Counted from the first letter of the stretch, positions 1 through 11,008 are shown. The stretch: 64,000 nucleotides of DNA from an uncultured Bacteroidales bacterium (GCA_937982115.1 CALJNE010000006.1:1-64000), one strand, 5' to 3'. Made by a program: numbers and translations. Notes: generated by a model not told the origin, from the letters alone.

Positions 1-98
1 TTGTCGAATTGGTTAATTTCATTTAGCAAATGTTTGTATTCATCTGCATTTAATTCCGAGATAGCGTATTTTATTTCTTCGATTGACAGCTTTTTCAT
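1..98 (-). CDS. partial hypothetical protein, truncated by window edge (MKKLSIEEIKYAISELNADEYKHLLNEINQFD...)
   Basis: Open reading frame on the minus strand from the ATG at 98 through to the window edge without a stop; not in the ORF track. Confidence 0.5.
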   Translation of the reverse strand, partial: MKKLSIEEIKYAISELNADEYKHLLNEINQFD

Positions 99-260
99 GA
101 TGCAAAGGTAAATAATTTTTAAACACAAATTTATGGAATAATAAATATTCATTTATAATGCACATTTTTTTGTATCTATTTCATTTGCTTTACGAGATGC
201 TTTAAGTTTATGAATAATATTTCTATATCTTTAATAACATTTAATTTTTTCCTGATGATT

Positions 261-329
261 GGGTGTTGTCTCAATCCGGTGGTTGAGCGAAGTCGAAATC
301 ACCACCCATCTGCGAAGCCGAAAACACCC
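261..329. repeat. composite hairpin repeat (element A): outer GGGTGTT/AACACCC enclosing GGTGGT/ACCACC with GCGAAGTCG and GCGAAGCCG motifs
   Basis: GGGTGTT 261-267 pairs with AACACCC 323-329; GGTGGT 278-283 pairs with ACCACC 301-306; core GGTGGTTGAGCGAAGTCGAAA recurs in inverted orientation near 23041-23066. Confidence 0.7.
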
Positions 330-427
330 GTTCAGCTAAGCATTAACTCATTAAATTCCTTCTTAACAAGTAATATTAGTTCTTTGATGACGTAATCAAA
401 AAATCTAATTTTAATTAAACAACAACA

Positions 428-1003
428 TTACTGCTTAATGCTAAAAGTTCCTTTGAGTAAAACTCTACCAATCATTTCCGAATTAGGGTTATCAACATTT
501 AAATCAAAATTACCGCAAATATTTTTTTCATCAACGTACTCAATTGTAACGCCTCCCTGCTTTGGCATACCAAGTGACCAATTAAACCAAACCACTCCGT
601 AAATTGTGCTTATTGTTACCCTACTCCACAGACCATTATCATATTCGTGGTACAAATACTCTCCTTTTTGAATTTTCATGCCCTTACGTGCATATAATTC
701 AACATTTATCTGAACATCGTCTTCTTCCAACTCTTTTTTCTCTTCCGGTGAGTAATTAAATAAATGTAGACTAACTGTTGAATCATTTTCAAAATCATAC
801 TCAAAATATCTCACATTAAAATCTGAAATATCCAGCTTCAAAGTATCTTTCATTCCATAAAAATAATCACTGATGTGCAAGGAAAACTTGTTAGGAAAAT
901 CACAAATACTTTGTTTTTCTTCTTCTTTAGGTTTCTGTTTGCAAGAAAAAACCATCAAAAAAGAAATCAAAATTAAACTCGTTAAAAAAAGTTTTTGTTT
1001 CAT
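428..1003 (-). CDS. hypothetical lipoprotein
   Basis: 191 aa ORF; signal peptide ending in a lipobox-like FSC(K). Confidence 0.75.
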   Translation of the reverse strand: MKQKLFLTSLILISFLMVFSCKQKPKEEEKQSICDFPNKFSLHISDYFYGMKDTLKLDISDFNVRYFEYDFENDSTVSLHLFNYSPEEKKELEEDDVQINVELYARKGMKIQKGEYLYHEYDNGLWSRVTISTIYGVVWFNWSLGMPKQGGVTIEYVDEKNICGNFDLNVDNPNSEMIGRVLLKGTFSIKQ

Positions 1004-1030
1004 GGCTGTTAGTTTTGGTTAAACATCATT

Positions 1031-3862
1031 TTATTTGTTACAAATATTTTTAAAAATACAAAATTTGCAATTATTCTCGTTTTCTGTTTGAATTATTTCA
1101 AGATTTACATCAAGCATTTCGCCTACAACATTTTCTAAACATTCAAGCAATTCATTTTGCATGTCCATTGTAAAGTCATTAACAGTAATATTACCTTTAA
1201 CAAAAAGTAATTCTTCTACTTTTTCCACATTGTTTATCTGCTTTAATTCATAAATACATGGAGTTACAGTTTTGTCTAAATTATTGTTCTTATAAATCAT
1301 CGAATAAATCATTAACTGTGTGGCAATACCGGCTTTATAACTTCTATTAATTTCGAATAAAGACAAAATTGAAGAAAATTTTTTATCAGCATCACCGGTT
1401 TTATAGTCTATAATACGTACAGCATTATTGTAAGAATCTATTCTGTCTATTTTTCCTTTGATATTTAACTCGAAATTGTTTGTAAGCTTAAATTTGCCGG
1501 AGAGTACTTCTTCCTGGCTCAAAAGTACAAAAGGAATGTGTTTGCTGTCAAATTCAAGTAAATTTTTTACATATCTTGCCACAACTTCAACGAGAAGCAT
1601 ATTTTTAAATGACTCAACAAAATCAATTTCCTGTAGTTTATAATATTCTATTATCTGATTTTTTATTGTTGATTTTATATGCTCTGTAGATTTTATCAAT
1701 TTTTCCAAATCATTTTTATTTACTAACTTTCCTTGAAATGGTTGATACAAAGTTTTCATGACTTCATGAAAAATAGAACCGAAATCATTGGCTTCTATGC
1801 TCTCGATTGTAGTTTTCGGTTCCTTTATTTCAAGAATATACCTGAAGTAATGTTTTAATCTGCAATCAAGATAAGTATTAATTTCAGACGGACTAATTCC
1901 GCTTGATAATTTGCTTCTGTATTTTTCAATTATAATTTCATCTTTTTTCACAACAACTCTGCCCGAAGAGTTTATGTTAATCCTAAATCCAAGATTTGTA
2001 AACTTTATTTTAGATTCTTTTGTTGCAAAAACTTCGTACTTCAATTGCGATATAAACCTCGACGGTTCTGTGGCATTGTCTCCGGCAAATGAAGAATACA
2101 GGACTTTAACTTCTTTTGCTCTTTGCAGCAAGCGATAGAAATAATAGGCATATATACTATCTTGAAATTCAATCACCGGCATATCGTACGCCTTGCGAAG
2201 ACTATATGGAATTATACTTTGTGCAGTCCCGGATTTAGGAAAAACTCCTTCGTTGATTGAAAGCATAATTATTCTATCGAAATCAATACAGCGTGTTTCA
2301 ATGAATCCCATTACCTGAACACCTTCGATAGGTTTTCCTTCAAAAGCAAGTGTCTGGTTTCTCAAATATGATAAAAGCAATTTAAAATATTCTCGTTTGT
2401 CGGTGAAGATATCTTTAAATTCTTTTAAAGATGAAAAAATCAAATTCAATGTGCTTTGAATCTTGAAAATAAACTGAAGTTCAATATCTGAATCGGGAAT
2501 TTCAAAAAACTTATCAAAAATAAAATTCACAACCTCAAGCAACCAATTGTTAATTTCAGACACTTCATCCGGCAAATCCTTAAAAATCAAACTTGTTAAT
2601 TCGTCCAAAAACAAAGCATCACATTCAACATAAATCTGATTGTTTGAAATGATATTTTGCTTAATTGTATCGGTCTGACTCACACATAATTTCTTAATAT
2701 ATTGATGATTAAGAATATTTATGACTTTTGCTGCATAAAAATAATTTCTATTCTGCCTGTTTTTAGCGGTCAGGCGTAAATCTAACAAATATGATAAAAA
2801 TGTGAATGCAGAAGTCGTTCTTAACGGATAGCCCATCGAGATATTGTACGAGTCAACATCTGTTGGAATTGCTGACATTAATGGAATTAACAAACTTTCA
2901 TCGGCAAGTATTATTGCTGTTTTTTCAGGGACAAAATCTTCTCTTTTTCTCCATTCGTTCAATATTAATCCGGCCTGATTTACCAGACTCACCGAAGACG
3001 GCATACCTATCACTTCAACATCAAATTCAGGATCGCTGATTGTATCCGTAATACCAATGTTGCTACTTTGTTGACTAAAATTATAAATGTATTTTTTCAA
3101 GAACATTCCTGCCTCGTGATTTTGAACTCTGGACAGGTAATATTTATCTGCATCCCAATAAAATACAAGTTTACTGCCAATAAATTTGAATAATTCGATT
3201 TCACACTTATTTAAAGCATTAAATCCAATTGCAAGATATTTACTTTTAGGAAAATGTTCTTCGCTAAGTTTATTTATTGCTATTTTATATGCCAAACCTT
3301 GATAGGCTATTCTCTCCGATAAAAGTTCTTCATTAAATTTAACATATAAGTTATAAAGTATGCTCCATAAATCAAGAAACTTCTGTTTCAATTCACTGTC
3401 CTCAGATTCCACAATATGCTTCCAAAAACGTTGTAAAACTTCTTTCTCTTCGGGACTAATGAAATTAAATTTTTCATCAATTTCGGAAATATCACTGATA
3501 TTTGAAAAAAGTTTTTCAGCATCAACAAGATATTTTTCTATATCGTCAAAATCATTAAGAATAGTTTGCCCCCAGGATTGAAATTCTTCAAATGTCTCAC
3601 TTGTCACCTTTATTTCTTTATAAACCTGATAAAGTTTTATCAATAAAAATAAATCATCAGGAATGTATAATCCTGAGAAATCTTCAAATAAACTGCTTAT
3701 TGTTCTTATGTTTGGAGCAATAGTTACAGCTGACACTTTGTTTTTTAAATACTCGTTTATATATAAAGCAAGTCTGTTATTTGGAACTATAATTTCCAGA
3801 TCGTTAAAATCCGGATATTTTTGAATAATTTCATCAGTTACAGTATCTAGAAACGATTTCAT
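1031..3862 (-). CDS. PD-(D/E)XK nuclease family protein, AddB-like
   Basis: 943 aa; C-terminal nuclease-like segment (KGKIDRIDSYNNAVRIIDYKTG) and terminal Cys cluster (CKFCIFKNIC); helicase-like N-terminal part. Confidence 0.8.
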   Translation of the reverse strand: MKSFLDTVTDEIIQKYPDFNDLEIIVPNNRLALYINEYLKNKVSAVTIAPNIRTISSLFEDFSGLYIPDDLFLLIKLYQVYKEIKVTSETFEEFQSWGQTILNDFDDIEKYLVDAEKLFSNISDISEIDEKFNFISPEEKEVLQRFWKHIVESEDSELKQKFLDLWSILYNLYVKFNEELLSERIAYQGLAYKIAINKLSEEHFPKSKYLAIGFNALNKCEIELFKFIGSKLVFYWDADKYYLSRVQNHEAGMFLKKYIYNFSQQSSNIGITDTISDPEFDVEVIGMPSSVSLVNQAGLILNEWRKREDFVPEKTAIILADESLLIPLMSAIPTDVDSYNISMGYPLRTTSAFTFLSYLLDLRLTAKNRQNRNYFYAAKVINILNHQYIKKLCVSQTDTIKQNIISNNQIYVECDALFLDELTSLIFKDLPDEVSEINNWLLEVVNFIFDKFFEIPDSDIELQFIFKIQSTLNLIFSSLKEFKDIFTDKREYFKLLLSYLRNQTLAFEGKPIEGVQVMGFIETRCIDFDRIIMLSINEGVFPKSGTAQSIIPYSLRKAYDMPVIEFQDSIYAYYFYRLLQRAKEVKVLYSSFAGDNATEPSRFISQLKYEVFATKESKIKFTNLGFRININSSGRVVVKKDEIIIEKYRSKLSSGISPSEINTYLDCRLKHYFRYILEIKEPKTTIESIEANDFGSIFHEVMKTLYQPFQGKLVNKNDLEKLIKSTEHIKSTIKNQIIEYYKLQEIDFVESFKNMLLVEVVARYVKNLLEFDSKHIPFVLLSQEEVLSGKFKLTNNFELNIKGKIDRIDSYNNAVRIIDYKTGDADKKFSSILSLFEINRSYKAGIATQLMIYSMIYKNNNLDKTVTPCIYELKQINNVEKVEELLFVKGNITVNDFTMDMQNELLECLENVVGEMLDVNLEIIQTENENNCKFCIFKNICNK

Positions 3863-4836
3863 AAAATTGATTTTTGAATTAAGAATAAATCTGCCATAGC
3901 AATTGCAGCAGCATTTTCAACAACTACAGGTGCTCGTAAGACATAACAGGCATCATGCCGTCCGGTAATTTCAAAATCAGAAATTTCGTTTGTAATAAAA
4001 TTATATGTTTTCTGTTTTTTTAGTATGCTTGATGCAGGTTTAAACCACACTCTTAAAACAATTTCGTTTCCATTAGTAATACCTCCGTTAATTCCTCCGG
4101 CATTGTTGGTTTTAGTTTTTCCGTACTTATCAATAAAAACATCGTTAAATTCCGAACCTCTGACATAAGCAGATTTTAATCCTTCGCCAAATTCGATAGC
4201 TTTTGCTCCGGGAATGCTGAATATAATATGTGAAATCACAGATTCTACAGAATCAAAAAAAGGTTCCCCCAATCCTATTGGGACATTGTTAATTTTGCAT
4301 TCGATAACACCTCCAATAGAGTCTCCTTCTGATTGAATTTTTTCGATTAAAGCTTCATATTCTTTTGTTCCTCCCGTAAGAATTAGGTTTGAACAAAACT
4401 TAATTTCAGGAATAATCTTTTTTGCAATAACTCCGGCCGCTACAATACCGAGAGTTAGTCGTCCCGAAAAGTGTCCACTGCCAAGAGGATTGTTAAATCC
4501 TTTATATTTTTTAGCCGCAACAAAATCTGCCTGACCCGGACGATAAAACCCATTAAATGCGTAATCCGATGACTTAATGTTTTTGTTTTCAAAAATAATA
4601 AGTATCGGCGAACCTGTTGTTTTATCATTATACACTCCCGATTTTATTTGAGGAATATCATCTTCAATTCGAGAGGTTGTGCCTTTTGCTCCGGGTTTGC
4701 GTCTGTTTATATAAGGTATAAAATCTTCAACTTTTATATCTAATCCGGGGGGACATCCGTCTATTAACACTCCTACTACACTCCCATGTGATTCTCCAAA
4801 TATTTCAACTTTAAAAAGCCGTCCAAAACTGTTCAT
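3859..4836 (-). CDS. aroC: chorismate synthase
   Basis: N-terminus MNSFGRLFKVEIFGESHGSVVGVLIDGCPPG, GSGHFSGRLT and GRHDACYVLRAPVVVENAAAIAMAD are characteristic. Confidence 0.95.
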   Translation of the reverse strand: MNSFGRLFKVEIFGESHGSVVGVLIDGCPPGLDIKVEDFIPYINRRKPGAKGTTSRIEDDIPQIKSGVYNDKTTGSPILIIFENKNIKSSDYAFNGFYRPGQADFVAAKKYKGFNNPLGSGHFSGRLTLGIVAAGVIAKKIIPEIKFCSNLILTGGTKEYEALIEKIQSEGDSIGGVIECKINNVPIGLGEPFFDSVESVISHIIFSIPGAKAIEFGEGLKSAYVRGSEFNDVFIDKYGKTKTNNAGGINGGITNGNEIVLRVWFKPASSILKKQKTYNFITNEISDFEITGRHDACYVLRAPVVVENAAAIAMADLFLIQKSIL

Positions 4837-5048
4837 TAAATATGATATTTTTTATAAACTCAAATTTAAAAAAGATTTTTCAAAATTCAAATTATTGTTT
4901 TTATAAAAAAACTTTGTCTGGTTATAAACAAGGAGTATTATCGCTGTGAATTTATCAAAAAATATTTTAATCCGAATTAATAGACATTAGAGAATTAGCG
5001 AACAAATACACACAAATAGAAAATAAATTGCTATTCACTAAGCAACTC

Positions 5049-6509
5049 TCAAATATTATTATACATCATTTTGTTTTTTTTGGAATTATTCCACAAAAGA
5101 TAAACAATAAGAGCAAAAATAATTCCGGCAATAAACGGACATGTTCCGGATAATCCTAATCCTGCATTTTTATGAGGAGCAACAAGTATATAAGTAAAAC
5201 ATATTGCCGTAAGTATTAAAGCAGGAATAGTTGTGATTAAATGATTTTTTTTGTTAACGGTAAGATACATTGAAATGGTCCATAAGGTTATAACTGCCAG
5301 AATTTGGTTTGAAATACCTACAAATTTCCAGATTGTTGCAAATTGAGAGCTTAATACGAAAGTTAAAACAACAGCTACAGCAAAAATTGGGGATGCTATA
5401 AGTAATCTTTGTTTAATTGGTTTTTGGTCAATCTTGATTGCATCGGCAATTATAAGTCTGGCAGATCTGAATGCTGTATCTCCGGAAGTTATAGGACATG
5501 CAACAACTCCAATAATTGCGATGATAGCACCTACTTTACCAAGCCAGGTTCTGCTTATTTCGTTTACAATCCATGCGGGGTCGTGTGCAGGATTTGATAA
5601 TTCATAATTTAATCCGTGTACGTTGCCAAAATAATTCATAGCAGCAGTAGCCCAGATAATAGCAACTATACCTTCTGCAATCATGGCTCCATAAAAAGCA
5701 AATCTTGTTTGCTTTTCATTAGCTAAACATCGCGCCATTAGAGGAGATTGTGTAGCATGAAATCCTGATATCGCACCACAACTAATAACAATAAACATCA
5801 TTGGGTACAACAAATTTGTTTCAGGATTTCGATGGTAATTTTTAAAATCACAAAAACTAATTTCATGCAAGCTCAAAGTTCCGGAAAAACTATAAAATAT
5901 AATTGCACCACCTATCAAAAGAGCCATAAGCAAAAGTGTGGCGCCAAAAAACGGATATATTCTTCCAATAATTTTATCAATTGGGAAAATTGTTGCAAAA
6001 AAGTAATATGCAAAAATTGCTATAAGCCAAAAATCCAGCCCTCCTGAAGTAATTCCGGTTAAAAGTTTTGCTGGCCCGCTTACAAAAGCAACTCCAACAA
6101 AGATTAACAATAAGAATGTAAATATCCTCATGAAATTTCGCGGATATTTTCCAAGATACTTACCAACAAGTTCGGGAAGACTTTGACCATTATTCCTGAG
6201 AGAAATAAATCCTGAGAAGAAATCATGAACAGCCCCAAAGAATATGCATCCCAATACAATCCATAAATAAGCCATTGGACCGAATGCAGCTCCAAGTATT
6301 GCTCCGAAAATAGGACCCAAACCGGCGATATTCAAAAACTGAATCATAAATACCTTCCATACAGGCAAAGGAGTAAAATCTACTCCATCATTAATCACTA
6401 CTGCCGGAGTATTTCGATCTGAATCAACACCGGCAAAACGTGTTACAAACTTCCCATAAAATACATAACCTAAAATCAAAATTGTAATTGAAAGTAGAAA
6501 AGTAATCAT
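5049..6509 (-). CDS. carbon starvation protein CstA family (peptide/pyruvate transporter-like)
   Basis: 486 aa polytopic membrane protein with CstA motifs (FFGAVHDFFSGFISLRNNGQSLPELVGKYLG; CPITSGDTAFRSARLIIAD). Confidence 0.9.
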   Translation of the reverse strand: MITFLLSITILILGYVFYGKFVTRFAGVDSDRNTPAVVINDGVDFTPLPVWKVFMIQFLNIAGLGPIFGAILGAAFGPMAYLWIVLGCIFFGAVHDFFSGFISLRNNGQSLPELVGKYLGKYPRNFMRIFTFLLLIFVGVAFVSGPAKLLTGITSGGLDFWLIAIFAYYFFATIFPIDKIIGRIYPFFGATLLLMALLIGGAIIFYSFSGTLSLHEISFCDFKNYHRNPETNLLYPMMFIVISCGAISGFHATQSPLMARCLANEKQTRFAFYGAMIAEGIVAIIWATAAMNYFGNVHGLNYELSNPAHDPAWIVNEISRTWLGKVGAIIAIIGVVACPITSGDTAFRSARLIIADAIKIDQKPIKQRLLIASPIFAVAVVLTFVLSSQFATIWKFVGISNQILAVITLWTISMYLTVNKKNHLITTIPALILTAICFTYILVAPHKNAGLGLSGTCPFIAGIIFALIVYLLWNNSKKNKMMYNNI

Positions 6510-6520
6510 TTTATTAAGTT

Positions 6521-8044
6521 TTAATTAAACTTCCAGATGAAAATGTCATCCTTTGTTTTAGGACGAAACTCTTCTAACCATCGAAATCCCCGAAGGAATA
6601 ACTGTTCGTTTTTAAGCTGTTCAATCGGAATGGTTTCGCCTTTTGGATTTTCATAAAACCATATCATTTTCAGCTTATTGTCTTCAAAAGCAACTTTCAT
6701 GTTGCTGCTAACAATTTTGTTATATGCAGTAATTTCATCGGTATCTTCATCAATAACATAATAGATAGTCTGGCAATCATTTTTTAAATCAATTGTTTCA
6801 ATTTTATTGTCATTTATTGTACCTAACATTGTTCGCGAAAGAACCTGATTAAATTTTGCAGTATCTTGTTCAACCTGCATTACAGCAAAAGAATTACCAT
6901 CAACAAAAAACCAATCGGCTTTTTTATCCTTAAAATGTACTTGTATAAAATCGCCTGTAAGTTGAGAATTTTTTCCCCACACAACAGGATTAAAAAACAA
7001 TTTTAAAATAGAATCCTGAGAATTAAAGTACAGCGAATCACAAGCAAGCTGAAAATCTGTTTTATATGCCTGAACTTTATAAAATGCTTTGATATGCCGA
7101 AAATCGGCAGTGTCAACATATATAAATACTGTGTCAGAATGTAGATAAACCACATCATCATCAAAATAATATTCAATTAATGCCTTTTCGGTTAGCATAG
7201 CTTTTTGAGGATTTTCATAAAAATATCCGTAATCTCCATAAGCATTTATATTTTCTACTGTATCAATGATTGAAACATTTTTGAAAGCTTCGCCGAATCT
7301 AATTCGTCTGTTATAAAATAAACTATCGCCTTTTAAAAAATTGCTACCCGAACGCAACCATGCATTTTCGGAAAATCCGGCTTCGTCTGTTCTGGTATTG
7401 TAGAATCCATTTTCGCAATAAATAAAATTTGAATCAGCAACAATATTTGTTGGTCCATAAAAATATGAAATGGCTGTTTCAGTATTATATCTTAGAGTAT
7501 CGGAGAACATGGTGTATTGAGGATTTATCAGCACTACAGAATCCACTGCATAATAGTCTCTGAATCTTGTATAGTAATAACCGCGTTTACTTCTTAACTT
7601 ATTTTCACCATCATAAATTCTACCTTTAAAATAGTAATATGCCATGTCGAGATTTCGGTCATAATCAAGGGAGTCGGTAATAAGAAAAGACTTATTATGC
7701 ATAAAAATAACAGAGTCACGCATTTTTGCAATTCTTGTGTCACCGTTATATTCAAGATATTTACCAATTAGCAGAATACTGTCGCCTTGTTTAATTCTGA
7801 TATTATTAAAAGCTTTTATTGTATTAGTGTCAAAATAGAAATATGCAGAATCGCAAAACATATAAAAATCCTCGTGCCGGAATACTACTTTACCAAGAAG
7901 TCTGTTTACATTTTCGCCGATACTTTTATCGTACTCCAACGAATTAGCGTGCAGTATCTCTACCTTTCTTGTCTGTTGAGCGTGAGCAGATACCTGAATA
8001 AAAAAAGTACAGATTAAAAAATATTTTAAAAAATAAATTTTCAT
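6521..8044 (-). CDS. OstA/LptA-like N-terminal domain protein
   Basis: 507 aa secreted protein; ANSLEYDKSIGENVNRLLGKVVFRHEDFYMFCDSAYFY resembles Bacteroidetes OstA-like proteins; abuts the moxR stop/start. Confidence 0.8.
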   Translation of the reverse strand: MKIYFLKYFLICTFFIQVSAHAQQTRKVEILHANSLEYDKSIGENVNRLLGKVVFRHEDFYMFCDSAYFYFDTNTIKAFNNIRIKQGDSILLIGKYLEYNGDTRIAKMRDSVIFMHNKSFLITDSLDYDRNLDMAYYYFKGRIYDGENKLRSKRGYYYTRFRDYYAVDSVVLINPQYTMFSDTLRYNTETAISYFYGPTNIVADSNFIYCENGFYNTRTDEAGFSENAWLRSGSNFLKGDSLFYNRRIRFGEAFKNVSIIDTVENINAYGDYGYFYENPQKAMLTEKALIEYYFDDDVVYLHSDTVFIYVDTADFRHIKAFYKVQAYKTDFQLACDSLYFNSQDSILKLFFNPVVWGKNSQLTGDFIQVHFKDKKADWFFVDGNSFAVMQVEQDTAKFNQVLSRTMLGTINDNKIETIDLKNDCQTIYYVIDEDTDEITAYNKIVSSNMKVAFEDNKLKMIWFYENPKGETIPIEQLKNEQLFLRGFRWLEEFRPKTKDDIFIWKFN

Positions 8045-9015
8045 TATGAGTTCAAAAGAACATCAATAATCTGATCAACACTTATTCCGTCGGCTTCAGC
8101 TTTATAATTTTTTATAATACGATGCCTAAGAATAATTTTTGCAACTGCCTTTACATCTTCTATATCTGGAGTGTATTTACCGGACAAAACAGCATTAGCC
8201 TTTGCTCCGATAACCAAATATTGAGAAGCTCTTGGACCAGCACCCCAGTGTAAATATTTCTTAGTTATTTCGGGAGCGAATTCCGATCCCGGACGAGTTT
8301 TATTTACAAGTTTTACTGCATATTCCAATACATTGTCATTGATAGGAACTTTTCGTATCAGTGATTGAAAATAAATTATTTCCTCGGCTGACAATACCTG
8401 TTTTAAGTCAAATTCTTTGTCAACTGTCGTATTTTTTACAACAGTTAATTCATCCTGATATGAAGGATAATCAACAATTATATTAAACATAAAACGGTCG
8501 AGCTGAGCTTCAGGTAGCGGATATGTTCCCTCCTGCTCAATAGGATTTTGTGTTGCCATTACAAAGAATGGTTCTTCCAATTTATATTCTTTACCGGCAG
8601 CCGTAACTGATCTTTCCTGCATAGCTTCGAGCAAAGCAGCCTGCGTTTTGGGCGGAGTACGATTTATCTCGTCGGCTAAAATAAAGTTTGCAAAAATAGG
8701 ACCTTTAACAAACTTAAACTGACGATCTTCACCCAAAATTTCAGTCCCGATAATATCTGATGGCATTAAATCCGGTGTAAACTGTATTCTTTTGTTCTTT
8801 AATCCCAAAACTTCGGCTAAGGTATTAACGAGCATTGTTTTTGCAAGCCCCGGAACACCAATAAGCAAACAATGTCCTCTACTGAAAATCGAGATTAAAA
8901 CTTCTCTCACTACTTGATCCTGCCCATATATCTTTTTGGAAACTTCGGCATGTAAAGCTTTATATTTTTCCCTCAAAGCATCAACTGCTTCAACATTATC
9001 CTTGTATTGTACCAT
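8044..9015 (-). CDS. MoxR-family AAA ATPase
   Basis: GVPGLAKTMLVNTLAEVLG Walker A, DEINRTPPKTQAALLEAMQE, ATQNPIEQEGTYPLPEAQLDRF. Confidence 0.95.
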   Translation of the reverse strand: MVQYKDNVEAVDALREKYKALHAEVSKKIYGQDQVVREVLISIFSRGHCLLIGVPGLAKTMLVNTLAEVLGLKNKRIQFTPDLMPSDIIGTEILGEDRQFKFVKGPIFANFILADEINRTPPKTQAALLEAMQERSVTAAGKEYKLEEPFFVMATQNPIEQEGTYPLPEAQLDRFMFNIIVDYPSYQDELTVVKNTTVDKEFDLKQVLSAEEIIYFQSLIRKVPINDNVLEYAVKLVNKTRPGSEFAPEITKKYLHWGAGPRASQYLVIGAKANAVLSGKYTPDIEDVKAVAKIILRHRIIKNYKAEADGISVDQIIDVLLNS

Positions 9016-9119
9016 TTCGTTAAATTTTAAATTGCAAATTTAATTTATTAAATAAAATATTCCCACATAAAAATCATTCTTTTTAGCTTTTGTTTATTTT
9101 TGTGAAAAATTTTTGGATT

Positions 9120-9581
9120 ATGATACAAAGAATTCAGACGGTATTTTTACTTTTAGCCTTAGCAGCAACATTGAGTTATTTCTTTTTCCCTTTTGGTTAC
9201 ATTATTACTGAAGATTCCTTTCAAATTGAAGTTTACACTAAAGGAATGCAACTTAGCGGAGAAAAAATTCATTCGGACTATTCGCTTCTGCCATTGTTTA
9301 TCTTGATGATATTCATAAACCTTGTTACTTTTATCTCTATTTTTCTTTATAAACGCCGAATGTTGCAAATTCGTTTAAATGTATTTAATTTGGTATTGCA
9401 ACTTGGCAGTATTGGAGTTAGTTTTTATTTTTTAACAAATGCAGCCGGCAAATTCGGAACCGACTATTCTACAAGTATTTTAATTATTTTACCTGCTGTA
9501 GCATTTATCTTTACATTTCTGGCAATACGAGCCATTGCTCGTGACGAAGCTCTAGTTCAATCTTTAAATCGCTTGAGGTAG
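9120..9581 (+). CDS. DUF4293-like membrane protein (ORF track start 9090; internal Met 9120 preferred)
   Basis: MIQRIQTVFLLLALAATLSYFFFPFGYI, four predicted TM helices; typical of Bacteroidetes DUF4293 proteins. Confidence 0.75.
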   Translation: MIQRIQTVFLLLALAATLSYFFFPFGYIITEDSFQIEVYTKGMQLSGEKIHSDYSLLPLFILMIFINLVTFISIFLYKRRMLQIRLNVFNLVLQLGSIGVSFYFLTNAAGKFGTDYSTSILIILPAVAFIFTFLAIRAIARDEALVQSLNRLR

Positions 9582-9631
9582 AATATTAAAATCTGATAAG
9601 TATTAAAATTTATCGTGTTATAAAATTATTT

Positions 9632-11008
9632 TTACTCTTCAGATATTTCATTATCCGATTCTTCTTGATCATTTGTTGGAAGAGCTGTTCTATCAAAGAA
9701 ACCAACATTAGCTATTGACTTTCCGGCTTTAGCTCCAAGTTTTTTAAGATTTTCCAATTGACTTAAAACATTGCCTTTGCCTTCGGAAAATTTACTTTTA
9801 GCTTCCTTGAAAGTTTTTTGAGCATTATCGAGAGCGCCTTCTATTTTTCGCATGTCATCAATAAATCCAATGAATTTATCGTAAACCTTCCCTCCCACAT
9901 CAGCTATTTTAAGTGCATTCTGAACCTGTTTGGTCTGTTTCCATATTGAAGCTACAGTCATTAGTGTTGCAATTAAAGTTGAAGGACTTACAATCACAAT
10001 TTGGTTTTCCCAGGCCTCGTTAAAAATGTTTTTATCATTGATTACAGCCAGTGAAAAAGCTCCTTCAATTGGCATAAACATCAACATATAGTCCGGAGTT
10101 TTGCCGTTTATCTGTCCAATGTAATTTTTGTTTGATAATTCTTTTACATGTTTTTTCACCGATTCAATGTGAGCTCTCAGGGCTTCTTTCTTTTCGGATT
10201 CATCTTCGGATGATAAATATCTTTCGTATGCTTTTAAAGAAACTTTAGAATCAATTATTATCAGCTTGTCCTCAGGTAATTTCACTATAGCATCCGGACG
10301 GTAATTTTTTGATTCTTCGCCTTTAAAAGTTTCCTGCACAGTATAATGCTCTCCTTTTATTAATCCTGATGACTCTAAAATTTTTTCCAGCACCATTTCG
10401 CCCCAGCGTCCCTGTTTTTGAGAATCTGCTTTAAGAGCATTAACAAGATTGTTAGCTTCAATCTGTAACTTACGACTTAGCTCCTGCATGTTTTTAAGTT
10501 CAGCACCTAGTTCGGTTCGCTCTTTCAATCCTTTTTCGTAAGTTTCGTAAACAATCTTTCTAAACTCTTTCAGATTTTCATTAAATGGATTTAATATATT
10601 ATCAAGTTGATTTTTACTTAACTCGTTAAAAGTTTTTGTTTTTTCTTCAAAAATCTTGTTGGCTAGATTTTCAAATTCGGTAGCTAATTTTTTCTGCAAT
10701 TCAAGAATTTCTTCTTTTTGAGTTTCAATTTTTTCAATTAAGGCCTTTTTTTCTACCTCCAAGCCTGAATTTGAAGAAATCAAAGTCTTGTTTTCATTAT
10801 TGATTCGTTGATTTTCTTCTTTTAATTCCTTATACAGAATCTCCAACTCGTTTTTCTGTACAATCAATTTTTCTTTTTCAAGATTTAAACTGTTGTACTC
10901 TGTCTCAAGTTCAGAAAGCTTAACGGAGTTCTTAATTTTTTCTTTTAAAAACAAATATGCTATTAAAACTCCAATAGCAATGCCAATTATCAAAAATAAA
11001 ATTTCCAT
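9632..11008 (-). CDS. rmuC: DNA recombination protein RmuC
   Basis: N-terminal TM, coiled coil, and RmuC core (GRWGEMVLEKILESSGL..., RPDAIVKLPEDKLIIIDSKVSLKAYERYL). Confidence 0.93.
   Translation of the reverse strand: MEILFLIIGIAIGVLIAYLFLKEKIKNSVKLSELETEYNSLNLEKEKLIVQKNELEILYKELKEENQRINNENKTLISSNSGLEVEKKALIEKIETQKEEILELQKKLATEFENLANKIFEEKTKTFNELSKNQLDNILNPFNENLKEFRKIVYETYEKGLKERTELGAELKNMQELSRKLQIEANNLVNALKADSQKQGRWGEMVLEKILESSGLIKGEHYTVQETFKGEESKNYRPDAIVKLPEDKLIIIDSKVSLKAYERYLSSEDESEKKEALRAHIESVKKHVKELSNKNYIGQINGKTPDYMLMFMPIEGAFSLAVINDKNIFNEAWENQIVIVSPSTLIATLMTVASIWKQTKQVQNALKIADVGGKVYDKFIGFIDDMRKIEGALDNAQKTFKEAKSKFSEGKGNVLSQLENLKKLGAKAGKSIANVGFFDRTALPTNDQEESDNEISEE

Noticed and set aside
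210-395. 61 aa ORF on the plus strand
   Set aside because: Most of it is translation through the hairpin repeat at 261-329; no homology or ribosome-site support.
1031-3862. AddAB or other defence nuclease island
   Set aside because: Single AddB-like nuclease beside aroC with no AddA helicase or restriction partners in the window; consistent with ordinary DNA repair.
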